Below, piece by piece: positions 1 to 6,811 of a stretch of DNA of 64,000 nucleotides. Origin of the DNA: an uncultured SAR116 cluster alpha proteobacterium (GTDB taxonomy: Bacteria > Pseudomonadota > Alphaproteobacteria > Puniceispirillales > Marisalimonadaceae). The stretch is from contig CACIRZ010000003.1 in assembly GCA_902589185.1 (NCBI GenBank), positions 1-64,000 on the forward strand, in the 5' to 3' direction. Under the pieces are notes generated by a model. That model had not been told where the DNA came from and did no database searches. It worked only from the letters and a program-made list of their open reading frames with translations. A program made the position numbers and the translations under genes. The number at the start of each line of letters is the position of its first letter. Position 1 is the stretch's first letter.

Positions 1-1
1 C

Positions 2-50
2 TCGGGCATGGGACATGGGTGTATGGCTAGTTATGTATAGTTAGGGTGCG
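2..50 (+). repeat. Dispersed direct repeat, copy R1
   Basis: First of three same-orientation copies of a G-rich sequence built around GGACATGGGGGTATGGCTAG, followed by an ATGT(A/T)TAGTTAGGGT block. R1 differs from R2 and R3 at a few bases and loses similarity after about position 50. It lies just beyond the 3' end of the minus-strand gene at 72-653. I see no open reading frame through it and do not recognise the family. Confidence 0.8.
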
Positions 51-71
51 TAAGAATTAGTTAATTAAAAA

Positions 72-653
72 TTACTTTTTACCATCACCTTTGCCTCCTT
101 TGCCAAAAGATTTAGAGGAATTTTTTGCTGCAGATTTAGCTACAGTTTTAGCAGCAGATTTTGCTTCAGCTTTAGCAACAGATTTTGCTGAAGATTTGGC
201 AGCAGATTTTGCTTCAGCTTTAGCAACAGATTTTGCTGAAGATTTGGCAACATTTTTTGAAATTTCTTTTGTTTGGTTTTTAGAAGCAGCCTTAACATCT
301 GAACTTAAAGTTTGATTAATATTAGATTTAGTTTTGTTAGATACTTTTTTATCTATTTTAACAAATTCATCATCTATAATTTTATCAATTTTTTTATCCG
401 ACTTACCATTAAGTTTACTTAAAGGTATAGAAATCAAATTATCTTCATATAATATCATTAAATTGTCATTTATAATTTCAACAGATTTATCTTTTTTTGA
501 CAAAGAAGAAATTATTTTTTCTTTCTGTTCTGGTGAAGCGCCCTTATAAACTTTTCCGTCAGCACCAAGAACTTCACCACTTTTTATAGTTACGGCAAAG
601 CTAGTTTTTATTGAGATAAAAATGATTACCAAAATAATAGTAAATATTTTCAT
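72..653 (-). CDS. Secreted Lys/Ala/Ser-rich repeat protein, function unknown
   Basis: A 193-residue protein with a clear N-terminal signal peptide (Lys-start, hydrophobic core, cleavage near residue 20 after SFA). Residues about 20-110 are Lys- and Ile-rich without a recognised domain. Residues about 115-193 are low complexity, AKSxAK-type, like histone H1 or TolA-type tails, ending in a Gly/Lys cluster. A 16-residue unit is duplicated exactly at DNA level (154-249). The start has a good ribosome binding site (AAGGAG). Export is predicted, so a basic periplasmic or surface-binding tail is possible, but no function can be assigned. It lies in the accessory segment between repeat R1 and the distal att-like site. 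Confidence 0.75.
   Translation of the reverse strand: MKIFTIILVIIFISIKTSFAVTIKSGEVLGADGKVYKGASPEQKEKIISSLSKKDKSVEIINDNLMILYEDNLISIPLSKLNGKSDKKIDKIIDDEFVKIDKKVSNKTKSNINQTLSSDVKAASKNQTKEISKNVAKSSAKSVAKAEAKSAAKSSAKSVAKAEAKSAAKTVAKSAAKNSSKSFGKGGKGDGKK
154..249 (-). repeat. Perfect 48-bp tandem duplication inside CDS
   Basis: Two adjacent identical 48-bp units (154-201 and 202-249) encode the 16-residue block AKSSAKSVAKAEAKSA twice. Exact identity at DNA level implies a recent or actively slipping duplication that keeps the reading frame. Confidence 0.9.
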
Positions 654-793
654 TTAAAACTCCTTAAATTCTTATTTAATAAAATGAGATAATTTAAATT
701 ATAATTTTTAAAATTAATATCTCAACAAATTTAATTAATATAAGCAATATATTTGTGCATCACCATGTACATCAACCATTAATCAGTAAACAT

Positions 794-853
794 AATATGC
801 TTACATGTCAATGTGTCAACATGTTATATTGATGTGAAATGGTGCGCTCTGAG
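794..853 (+). repeat. att-like direct repeat, distal copy (tRNA-Arg 3' end fragment)
   Basis: This 60-bp module has an 18-bp arm (AATATGCTTACATGTCAA), a 24-bp variable spacer and then an exact 18-bp core, GAAATGGTGCGCTCTGAG. The same module, with one arm mismatch, the same 24-bp spacing and an identical core, lies at 3581-3640, where the core is the 3' end of tRNA-Arg(TCG). Here the tRNA homology stops after the core, so this is a fragment and not a gene. It fits an attachment site left by tRNA-targeted integration. Confidence 0.7.
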
Positions 854-1074
854 AAAAAGTTCTATGCCTATTCAATGTACCACACACACTGCTACATAAG
901 CTATACCATTAGATTATGTATTAAATGCTTAATGTCAATACGCACGAAATGTGAATCAGTTTGTGCATCAGTTAAATTAACTGTTATTAGTACAGAGCAA
1001 GTGGGTGTGTAAGTATATTAATATACCTCTCTTTAATAACACTTATATGTATTACTTTAAGTGTTGCACACTTA

Positions 1075-1135
1075 CCGGGCATGGGACATGGGGGTATGGC
1101 TAGATATGTTTAGTTAGGGTATGCAGCAGATGGGG
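1075..1135 (+). repeat. Dispersed direct repeat, copy R2
   Basis: Second copy of the G-rich repeat. It begins CCGGGCATGGGACATGG and extends to a CAGATGGGG end that it shares with R3 but not R1. It lies immediately past the 3' end of the minus-strand gene at 1158-1463, the same relative position R1 has to its neighbour. Confidence 0.85.
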
Positions 1136-1157
1136 TTTTAGAATTGGTAAAGTAAGG

Positions 1158-1463
1158 TTATTCAAAATTTTTTGTTAACTCAGGACTTAATATTCCAGTT
1201 TCAATAGTAAACTTACATTCAAACTTCGTTGCAAAGTTTTCTATTCTCTCTTTCATTAAAGGTAAGAAATTTTCCATATTTTCTTTCGTATCAAAACAAT
1301 GAACACCCAAACCTTTATCTGGAGAAACATGAAAAGAGTTCATCCATAATCTTCCTTTAGGGTTTTTGGCAGGTTGATTGTCTGCAAGGTAGTCGTGAGC
1401 GATTCCCATTACCTTTGGATTCATGTATCTTATATGAAGGAAAACACAGAAATTTGCTGACAT
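1158..1463 (-). CDS. Small unknown protein, possible alpha/beta-barrel type
   Basis: A 101-residue protein I do not recognise. The order of short strands and helices (residues about 40-95: strand, helix with KENMENFLPLMKERI, strand) resembles the small dimeric alpha/beta-barrel proteins, but there is no diagnostic motif. It starts 14 nt after the stop of the frameshifted gene at 1478-1821 and probably shares its transcript. A modest ribosome binding site (AAAGG) precedes the ATG. It lies inside the candidate element, with repeat R2 directly downstream. Confidence 0.6.
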   Translation of the reverse strand: MSANFCVFLHIRYMNPKVMGIAHDYLADNQPAKNPKGRLWMNSFHVSPDKGLGVHCFDTKENMENFLPLMKERIENFATKFECKFTIETGILSPELTKNFE

Positions 1464-1477
1464 TTATTAACCTTTAT

Positions 1478-1821
1478 TTAATAATCTTCACTTACATAAT
1501 CTAATAATGTAATTGCTCTACTACTTACAATTTTTGCATTAATTAGTAAAAAATCTTTTTTATATTTATCATAAAATTCATCTACAATAATTTGACAATT
1601 TTTGAAAGCTTTTTCATCCTTATATTCATATACTTGAGAAAGTGTAAAACTGCCTTGTTTGTTCCAAACTCTATTCATTCTCCATCTTAATAGGCCCTTT
1701 TTTTTGCTTTGTTAAAAAATTCAGAAGCTTTTTCTTCAAAGAACCTTGTGCCAAGTTCCATATGAGTTTCAGATGGAAAATCTACAATTGTATAGCTAAT
1801 TAATTTGGGGGTGTTTTTCAT
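1478..1821 (-). pseudogene. Frameshifted small protein gene, paralogue of the gene at 2030-2359
   Basis: An ATG at 1821 opens a frame (MKNTPKLISY...) that reads into a TAA just after a run of eight A (plus-strand T run 1698-1705). The following frame (the ORF-track entry at 1478-1678) continues the protein. One extra A restores a 114-residue protein whose junction KKKGLLRWRMNRVWNK matches KKRGLKRFVCTRIWNK in the 2030-2359 product. Both also share a YEY...AF segment and an AKI..SR.I end. Explanations are true decay, polymerase or ribosome slippage at A8, or a sequencing error. Function unknown; a small alpha/beta fold is likely. Confidence 0.75.
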
Positions 1822-1887
1822 GTAAAAATGATAAAACCTTAACAAATGTTTGTAAATGTTAAAAAGGGTTCAATTGTATCAGACACC

Positions 1888-1948
1888 CCGGGCAAGGGAC
1901 ATGGGGGTATGGCTAGATATGTATAGTTAGGGTGTGTAACAGATGGGG
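1888..1948 (+). repeat. Dispersed direct repeat, copy R3
   Basis: Third copy, beginning CCGGGCAAGGGACATGG and ending CAGATGGGG. It is the copy closest to R2. It sits between the frameshifted minus-strand gene and the plus-strand gene at 2030, so here it lies in a divergent intergenic region rather than at gene 3' ends. Confidence 0.85.
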
Positions 1949-2029
1949 AATTTGTTTACAGTTAAAATTTCATAATTGATTGTAATAAACTTTAAATTAT
2001 ATGATAATTTGAGAATTAAAAAAGGAAAT

Positions 2030-2359
2030 ATGAAGATGTCTGCACTCATCAATTATACTACTCTTGTCTTTACTACCGAATTTGAGATGAACGAGATGAT
2101 AAATCATATTGATAATACTAGTAAAGTATGGGCACCTCAAATGAAAAAACGTGGTTTAAAACGTTTTGTATGTACTCGTATTTGGAACAAAGGTGATACA
2201 TTTAAATTAGGAATTTTATTTGAATACGATACTAAAGAAGCATTTGAAGCAAACGTTGAGTATTTAGATAAACATTTCAATACTCTTCCTAAAACAAAAG
2301 AATTGATGACTATGGCAAAAATAGAGGGAAGCCGAGGAATTTCAGTTTTTGAAGTTTAA
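2030..2359 (+). CDS. Small unknown protein, intact paralogue of 1478-1821
   Basis: A 109-residue protein (MKMSALINYTT...). I chose the ATG at 2030 because AAAGGAA lies just upstream; the ORF track starts at an upstream TTG without such a site. The pattern of strand, helix, strand with a WNKGDTFKLGILFEYD core and a helical KEAFEANVEYLDKHF segment suggests a dimeric alpha/beta-barrel (antibiotic-monooxygenase-like) fold, but no catalytic residue can be named. It is homologous to the frameshifted product on the other strand, so the element carries two divergent copies flanking repeat R3. Confidence 0.7.
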   Translation: MKMSALINYTTLVFTTEFEMNEMINHIDNTSKVWAPQMKKRGLKRFVCTRIWNKGDTFKLGILFEYDTKEAFEANVEYLDKHFNTLPKTKELMTMAKIEGSRGISVFEV

Positions 2360-2420
2360 GTATAATAAGTTTTTCTTTAATGTAAAATATATGAAGAAAG
2401 AAAATTATGAACATATATAA

Positions 2421-3227
2421 TCATACTTCCCTACGATACAGATTAGCTCGTCTTGTAAAGTTACCACTCTTACCTTTTTGTATGCACTTAATTGCACCTA
2501 ACTTTTCTAACTTCTTCATAATAGTTTTCACATCACCTTTAGAGCAATGAGCTTCTTTTGCTGCTACTGCATTTGGCCATGCAAATGTATCTTTCTTAAC
2601 AAATCGTCTCTTAATCTTACCCCACATAAAGTATATATTCTTATCATCTGTATCTATTATAGATGCTTCAACTCTATCTAGCTTTAAGTGTTTGTTTATC
2701 TGTTTGTCTATGTACGTGATTAGAGTATTTAATTGTTCAGGTGATAATGGCTCATTTGAATGTTCATTAACTAACTTATTAGCTCTTAAAACTATCATAT
2801 CTCTGTCAGCATTATCTTCAGCTAACTGAAATGCAGTTTGTTTAGCTTTAGATAACAATTCTTTATCATCTATAAATGCATCACCTAATTGTTCTTTTTG
2901 ATAAGCTGATTGAGCAGTTCTTTGTTTCTTATCTTTTAGTGCATTACCAAATGGTTTTGGTTTAAGAATTTTATCTAATTCACGATAAAACACTTCCATA
3001 GATGTTATTTCTTTTTTGAATACCTTACGTTTAATCTCATGATGTTTATCTTTTGCTTTAGTGTTAAAGTGGTCTTGCCAATAGAATGCTCTTTGGTAAT
3101 ATGCTGGAATAGCACCTCCAATTTTAGCCCAGTTTCCATCAAAAAGAATATGATGAAAAGCATACCATTCTAAGTGTCTTATTATAAAATCAGGATGTTC
3201 AAAATATTTATGTTCTACTGAAGTCAT
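2421..3227 (-). CDS. Unknown protein with C-terminal winged-helix-like region
   Basis: 268 residues from the ATG at 3227, chosen because AGGAG lies 4 nt upstream; the ORF-track start at 3278 is a TTG with no such site. The N-terminal half is rich in aromatics and His (WYAFHHILFDGNW). The middle is helical and charged. Residues about 205-268 look like a winged helix (KEAHCSKGDVKTIMKKLEKLGAIKCI), suggesting DNA binding. A replication or regulatory protein of a small mobile element is possible. It is the gene nearest the tRNA, where an integrase would be expected, but I see no tyrosine-recombinase R..HxxR...Y pattern. Confidence 0.65.
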   Translation of the reverse strand: MTSVEHKYFEHPDFIIRHLEWYAFHHILFDGNWAKIGGAIPAYYQRAFYWQDHFNTKAKDKHHEIKRKVFKKEITSMEVFYRELDKILKPKPFGNALKDKKQRTAQSAYQKEQLGDAFIDDKELLSKAKQTAFQLAEDNADRDMIVLRANKLVNEHSNEPLSPEQLNTLITYIDKQINKHLKLDRVEASIIDTDDKNIYFMWGKIKRRFVKKDTFAWPNAVAAKEAHCSKGDVKTIMKKLEKLGAIKCIQKGKSGNFTRRANLYRREV

Positions 3228-3364
3228 TAAGCTCCTCATCAATATTGGAAAACCTTTACACAATATAGCTTTTCGCAAGTATTAGCTATCAAATTTGGGG
3301 ATTTTGTATTATACTATAAATATGCTAAAAATGCAAGGTATTTATAGTACACATAGGTACTACT

Positions 3365-3381
3365 ATACTGTATAACAGTAT
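3365..3381. promoter_or_regulatory. Inverted repeat upstream of the winged-helix gene
   Basis: ATACTGT-ATA-ACAGTAT is a perfect 7-bp inverted repeat about 140 bp upstream of the start at 3227. It could be an operator for an element-encoded regulator. The rest of 3228-3580 has no convincing gene. It holds AT-rich DNA and a tandem TGGTCTACC pair at 3541-3549 and 3553-3561. Confidence 0.4.
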
Positions 3382-3580
3382 AATATTTTAATTACATAAA
3401 TTTCTTATAATTATACATTTGATTTGGTTCTTAAACATATGACTATACGGTCATTCTTATAATATGACCTCACATCATACGGAACACGCTTACTGAAATA
3501 ATACACACCACGCTTTTTATATAAGTAGGAAACATTTAAATGGTCTACCATCTGGTCTACCCTCCAAGCACACATTACAC

Positions 3581-3640
3581 AATATGCTTACATATCAACT
3601 ACTTAGGGCGACTTGGTCACATGAAATGGTGCGCTCTGAG
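3581..3640 (-). repeat. att-like direct repeat, tRNA-proximal copy
   Basis: Arm AATATGCTTACATATCAA, a 24-bp spacer unrelated to the other copy, and core GAAATGGTGCGCTCTGAG. The core covers the last 14 nt of tRNA-Arg(TCG) plus four flanking bases. Conserved arm, core and spacing against a divergent spacer imply that the arm is functional and not simply a duplicated flank. Confidence 0.65.
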
Positions 3641-3703
3641 GGACTCGAACCCCCAACCTTTTGATTCGAAGTCAAATACTCTATCCAGTTGAGCTAAGAG
3701 CGC
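3627..3703 (-). tRNA. tRNA-Arg (anticodon TCG)
   Basis: A 77-nt cloverleaf on the minus strand: acceptor GCGCTCT pairing with AGAGCGC, D stem GCTC/GAGT region, anticodon stem TTTGA/TCAAA with loop CTTCGAA, T loop TTCGAGT, and an encoded CCA. Positions 34-36 read TCG, so it decodes CGA. Its 3' end is duplicated at 836-853, marking it as a likely integration site. Confidence 0.95.
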
Positions 3704-3750
3704 ATATATTAATTTTTGAAAATATATCAAATTTCAGATAAAAAGGTAAA

Positions 3751-5166
3751 TTAATCTTTTGAAATAGGAGGCATTACTCCGTCTGGTATAGGACAAATAT
3801 ATGGGTTTTTTGATATTTGATCATCAAAGTCTTTTTTTGCCTCAACAATTTTTTCTGGGTATGAAATGAGCATAGATGCTGTAGATGCCATAATTTTTGC
3901 GGCATGAATCATACCTTTATGCGCAGCGGCAGATTTTCCTTGAGCTACGGTTTGCCATGTGTGAAACGGAGTTCCTACTGCGCAAGTTGCTACACGAGCT
4001 TGGACTGTTGGAACTACCCAGCTAACATCACCAACATCAGTAGAACCAATACCACCATTATTTGAACTATCTAGAGGTGCAACAAAATCACATAAGGGTA
4101 AGTCTAAAGGAGCTTTTATACCTATTCTTTGAAAACTATCTAAAATTTCGGTTTCTGTGAAAGTTGAACGAATTTCATTGGCAAAATCTATGTCAATTTT
4201 ATCAAACTTCACAGGTCCTAACTTATCCCACTCGGTCTGCATTATTCTTTCTAAAGTCTTATTTCCCAATAAATTAGAAACTCCACTATAAACCTTTTTT
4301 TCTACTATTGTTTCAGTCATTAAAGCAGCGCCATCTGCAATTTTATAAACTCTATCAACCAAAGATTGGAGTTCCATTAAATTTGAAGCTCTAATTAAAT
4401 GCCTTACAGTTGCTTTAGCATGAACTACGTTTGCTGCATTACCACCAGCATCCATATAAGCATAATGCACTCTAGCTGAGTCAGGCATGTGTTCTCTCAT
4501 ATAATTCACGCCAACATTCATTAGCTCAATTGCATCTAAAGCACTTCTACCCAGGTGTGGTGCGGTTGCTGCATGAGCTGCTTTACCAAAAAATGTGAAG
4601 TCAATTCTAGAATTTGCCAGAGAAATTGGCTTGTTAACAGAATTGAAAGTTGCTGGGTGCCAACATATAGCAACATCAACATTATCAAATAATCCATCTC
4701 TAGCCATATAAGTCTTAGCAGCCCCTCCCTCTTCTGCAGGACATCCGTAATATCTTACTCTAGCTTTAATATTATTTTGTAATAACCAGTCCTTAATGGC
4801 TGTAGCTGCAAGGAGTGAGGCAGCGCCAAGTAAATTATGACCACATCCATGACCGTTTGTATTGTTTTCTACTGGTTTATGTTTAGTAATTCCTGCTTCT
4901 TGGCTTAAGCCAGGTAATGCATCAAATTCACCTAATATTGCTATAATAGGTCCATCTTCTCCATATTCCCCCATGACTGCCGTTGGCATATTACATATAT
5001 TTTCTGTAACTTTAAATCCTTCCATTTTTAACATTTTAATGTGCTCTGACACTGACTTGAATTCTTGATATAAAATTTCGGGAGTGTCAAAAATTCGATC
5101 TGAGAAATTTATAAATTCTTCTTTTTTATTTTCTACTAGTTCCCAAACTTGTTCTTCATTTTTCAT
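3751..5166 (-). CDS. M20-family amidohydrolase, AbgB-like
   Basis: 471 residues, close to the length of p-aminobenzoyl-glutamate hydrolase subunit B. The M20 metal-site motif GHGCGHN (about 105-111) and the PAEEGG block (about 143-148) with the catalytic Glu are intact. The dimerisation domain follows, then a C-terminal metal-site region (GTPFHTWQ, about 405-412). These enzymes cleave amide bonds of N-acyl or aminobenzoyl amino acids in the cytoplasm. It is the last gene of the peptide-importer operon, 31 nt after the ATPase gene, so it probably hydrolyses the imported compound. AbgB is the closest named family I recognise; an indole-acetyl-amino-acid or other amidohydrolase cannot be excluded. 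Confidence 0.88.
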   Translation of the reverse strand: MKNEEQVWELVENKKEEFINFSDRIFDTPEILYQEFKSVSEHIKMLKMEGFKVTENICNMPTAVMGEYGEDGPIIAILGEFDALPGLSQEAGITKHKPVENNTNGHGCGHNLLGAASLLAATAIKDWLLQNNIKARVRYYGCPAEEGGAAKTYMARDGLFDNVDVAICWHPATFNSVNKPISLANSRIDFTFFGKAAHAATAPHLGRSALDAIELMNVGVNYMREHMPDSARVHYAYMDAGGNAANVVHAKATVRHLIRASNLMELQSLVDRVYKIADGAALMTETIVEKKVYSGVSNLLGNKTLERIMQTEWDKLGPVKFDKIDIDFANEIRSTFTETEILDSFQRIGIKAPLDLPLCDFVAPLDSSNNGGIGSTDVGDVSWVVPTVQARVATCAVGTPFHTWQTVAQGKSAAAHKGMIHAAKIMASTASMLISYPEKIVEAKKDFDDQISKNPYICPIPDGVMPPISKD

Positions 5167-5197
5167 TTTATACTCATCATTTCTGAAAATTAAAAAA

Positions 5198-6811
5198 TTA
5201 ACTAATCAAATTTTCTATGGAAGGGCTAGCTTTTAATAAATCTTTCGTATATTTTTCTCTTGGAAAATTAAAGACATCATCAACTACACCTTGCTCAATA
5301 ATTTTTCCTGATTTCATAACAATAACCCTATCAGCTAAATCCTTAACTACTGGCAAATCATGCGCAATAAAAATATATGACAACGAAAATTTATTTCTCA
5401 AATTTAATAATAATTTTATTATTTGAGCCTGGATTGAAACATCAAGGGCAGATACTGCTTCATCACAGATAATAATTTCTGGATTGAGTGCTAAAGCTCT
5501 TGCAATAGCAATTCTTTGCCTTTGTCCACCAGAGAATTGGTGAGGAAACTTGATTGCATCATCTGGATGTAACCCTACACTTATTAAAAGATCTATTACT
5601 TTACTTTTATGTAATTTTTTATCTAAAAAATCCGAATGAATTACCCATGGCTCAGATATGATATCATAAATATTCATTGTTGGATTTAAAGATGCATATG
5701 GATCTTGAAATACTACTTGAACTTTCCTTCTAAAATTAAATAAATCTTTTTTATTAAAATTTAAAATATTTTGTCCATGATATAAAATTTTTCCATTAGA
5801 GGGGCTTGCCAATCTTAAAATTAAATTAGAAACAGTAGTTTTACCTGACCCTGACTCACCAACAATTCCTAAGACTTCATTAGGAAACAAATTAAAACTT
5901 ACATCATCACAAGCAACGGTATCATAAAATTTTGAAATATTTTTTATCTCTAAGATTGGATCAGAAAACTTTTTTAATATTTTCTTTTTCTGTTTTGTTA
6001 TTTTTCCCGGAATAGAATCCATTAGTTCTCTTGTATAAGCATGGTTAGGGTTTATGAAAACATCCCTTGTTATCCCTTTTTCAACTATTTTACCTTCATT
6101 AAGCACTATTACCTTATCAGAAATTTCTGCAGCAATAGCTAAATCATGGGTAATTAAAATTAAACCCATATTTCTTTCATCCCTAAGCTCACCTAATAAT
6201 TCTAAGATTTTAGCTTGAATTGTAACATCTAACGCAGTAGTAGGTTCATCTGCTATGATTATGTCTGGCTCTAAAGCCAGAGCCATTGCAATCATCACCC
6301 TTTGCCTTTGCCCACCCGAAAATTGATGAGGAAAGTCTTTAGCCCTTTTCGATGGATTTGGGATCCTGACTCGTTCTAATAATTTAACTGCTTTTTTCCA
6401 ACTATCTTTTTTTGAGAGATTTTTGTGTACCTCGAAACATTCAGCTATTTGGGAACCTACTGAAAAAACAGGATTAAGGTAAGATAAAGTGTCTTGGAAA
6501 ATAATAGCTATTTTACTTCCCATTAATTTTCTTCTGTCAGAATCTGAAAGTTTTAATATATCAAGATCATTTAATAAAACTTCGCCACTTTTAATTCTTC
6601 CAGGAGGACAAGTTAGAATACCCATTATTACTGAAGCTGTAACGCTTTTACCTGATCCACTCTCACCAATAATTGCTAATGTTTCACCTTTTTTTAAATC
6701 AAAGTTTATTGATTTTACTGCATCAAAAGATCCTTCATTAGTATCAAATGAAACTGAGAGGTTATTTACTTTTAATAATGATTTCTTTGCATCATTCACT
6801 TTTGTCACCAA
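5198..6811 (-). CDS. Peptide-type ABC importer, fused double ATPase
   Basis: 537 residues with two complete nucleotide-binding domains in tandem, a DppD-DppF-like fusion as in GsiA/YejF. Domain 1 has Walker A GESGSGKS (about 49-56), signature FSGGQRQR and DEPTTALD. Domain 2 repeats Walker A GESGSGKT, FSGGQRQR and a DEAVSALD Walker B. Each domain is followed by an oligopeptide-transporter-type C-terminal region. It energises the two permeases encoded just upstream and overlaps the end of the DppC-type gene by about 20 nt. The annotated start is a TTG; in-frame GTG codons at 6808 and 6799 are alternatives. Confidence 0.95.
   Translation of the reverse strand: MVTKVNDAKKSLLKVNNLSVSFDTNEGSFDAVKSINFDLKKGETLAIIGESGSGKSVTASVIMGILTCPPGRIKSGEVLLNDLDILKLSDSDRRKLMGSKIAIIFQDTLSYLNPVFSVGSQIAECFEVHKNLSKKDSWKKAVKLLERVRIPNPSKRAKDFPHQFSGGQRQRVMIAMALALEPDIIIADEPTTALDVTIQAKILELLGELRDERNMGLILITHDLAIAAEISDKVIVLNEGKIVEKGITRDVFINPNHAYTRELMDSIPGKITKQKKKILKKFSDPILEIKNISKFYDTVACDDVSFNLFPNEVLGIVGESGSGKTTVSNLILRLASPSNGKILYHGQNILNFNKKDLFNFRRKVQVVFQDPYASLNPTMNIYDIISEPWVIHSDFLDKKLHKSKVIDLLISVGLHPDDAIKFPHQFSGGQRQRIAIARALALNPEIIICDEAVSALDVSIQAQIIKLLLNLRNKFSLSYIFIAHDLPVVKDLADRVIVMKSGKIIEQGVVDDVFNFPREKYTKDLLKASPSIENLIS

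Larger units (their letters stand above)
654..1157. other. Non-coding accessory spacer with repeated motifs
   Basis: About 500 bp without a convincing gene. It contains the distal att-like site (794-853), repeat R2 (1075-1135), two copies of TTTGTGCATCA (752-762 and 960-970), and a degenerate third copy of the att arm (AATGCTTAATGTCAA, 924-938). The cluster of short repeats suggests recombinase or protein binding sites, but no binding family is identified. Confidence 0.5.
836..3640. mobile_element. Candidate tRNA-Arg-integrated element, about 2.8 kb, without recombinase
   Basis: It is bounded by two exact 18-bp copies of the tRNA-Arg(TCG) 3' end (836-853 and 3623-3640), offset 2787 bp. Inside are repeats R2 and R3, a two-gene minus-strand unit (one gene frameshifted), one plus-strand small gene and a winged-helix-like gene. 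No integrase, relaxase or capsid gene is visible. A cargo-only remnant, a satellite using a helper recombinase in trans, or an old island with a lost integrase would all fit. The boundary logic is seen in the sequence; mobility is inferred. Confidence 0.5.

Noticed and set aside
91-315. Plus-strand ORF of 74 aa opposite the Lys/Ala-rich gene
   Set aside because: Shadow of the 72-653 repeat region; its residues simply mirror the repeat and it has no ribosome site. Most other small ORF-track entries opposite long genes were dropped for the same reason.
836-853. tRNA-Arg sequence at the distal att-like site as a second tRNA gene
   Set aside because: Only the 3' acceptor end plus flank is present; no D, anticodon or T arm follows.
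2-1948. Repeats R1-R3 as a CRISPR array or integron attC series
   Set aside because: Spacing is 0.8-1.1 kb with genes between, no cas genes, and no attC-type R''/L''/L'/R' core or intI; similarity is not enough to name a family.
2421-3227. tRNA-proximal gene as the missing integrase
   Set aside because: No tyrosine-recombinase catalytic pattern and no serine-recombinase start; its C-terminus resembles a winged helix instead.
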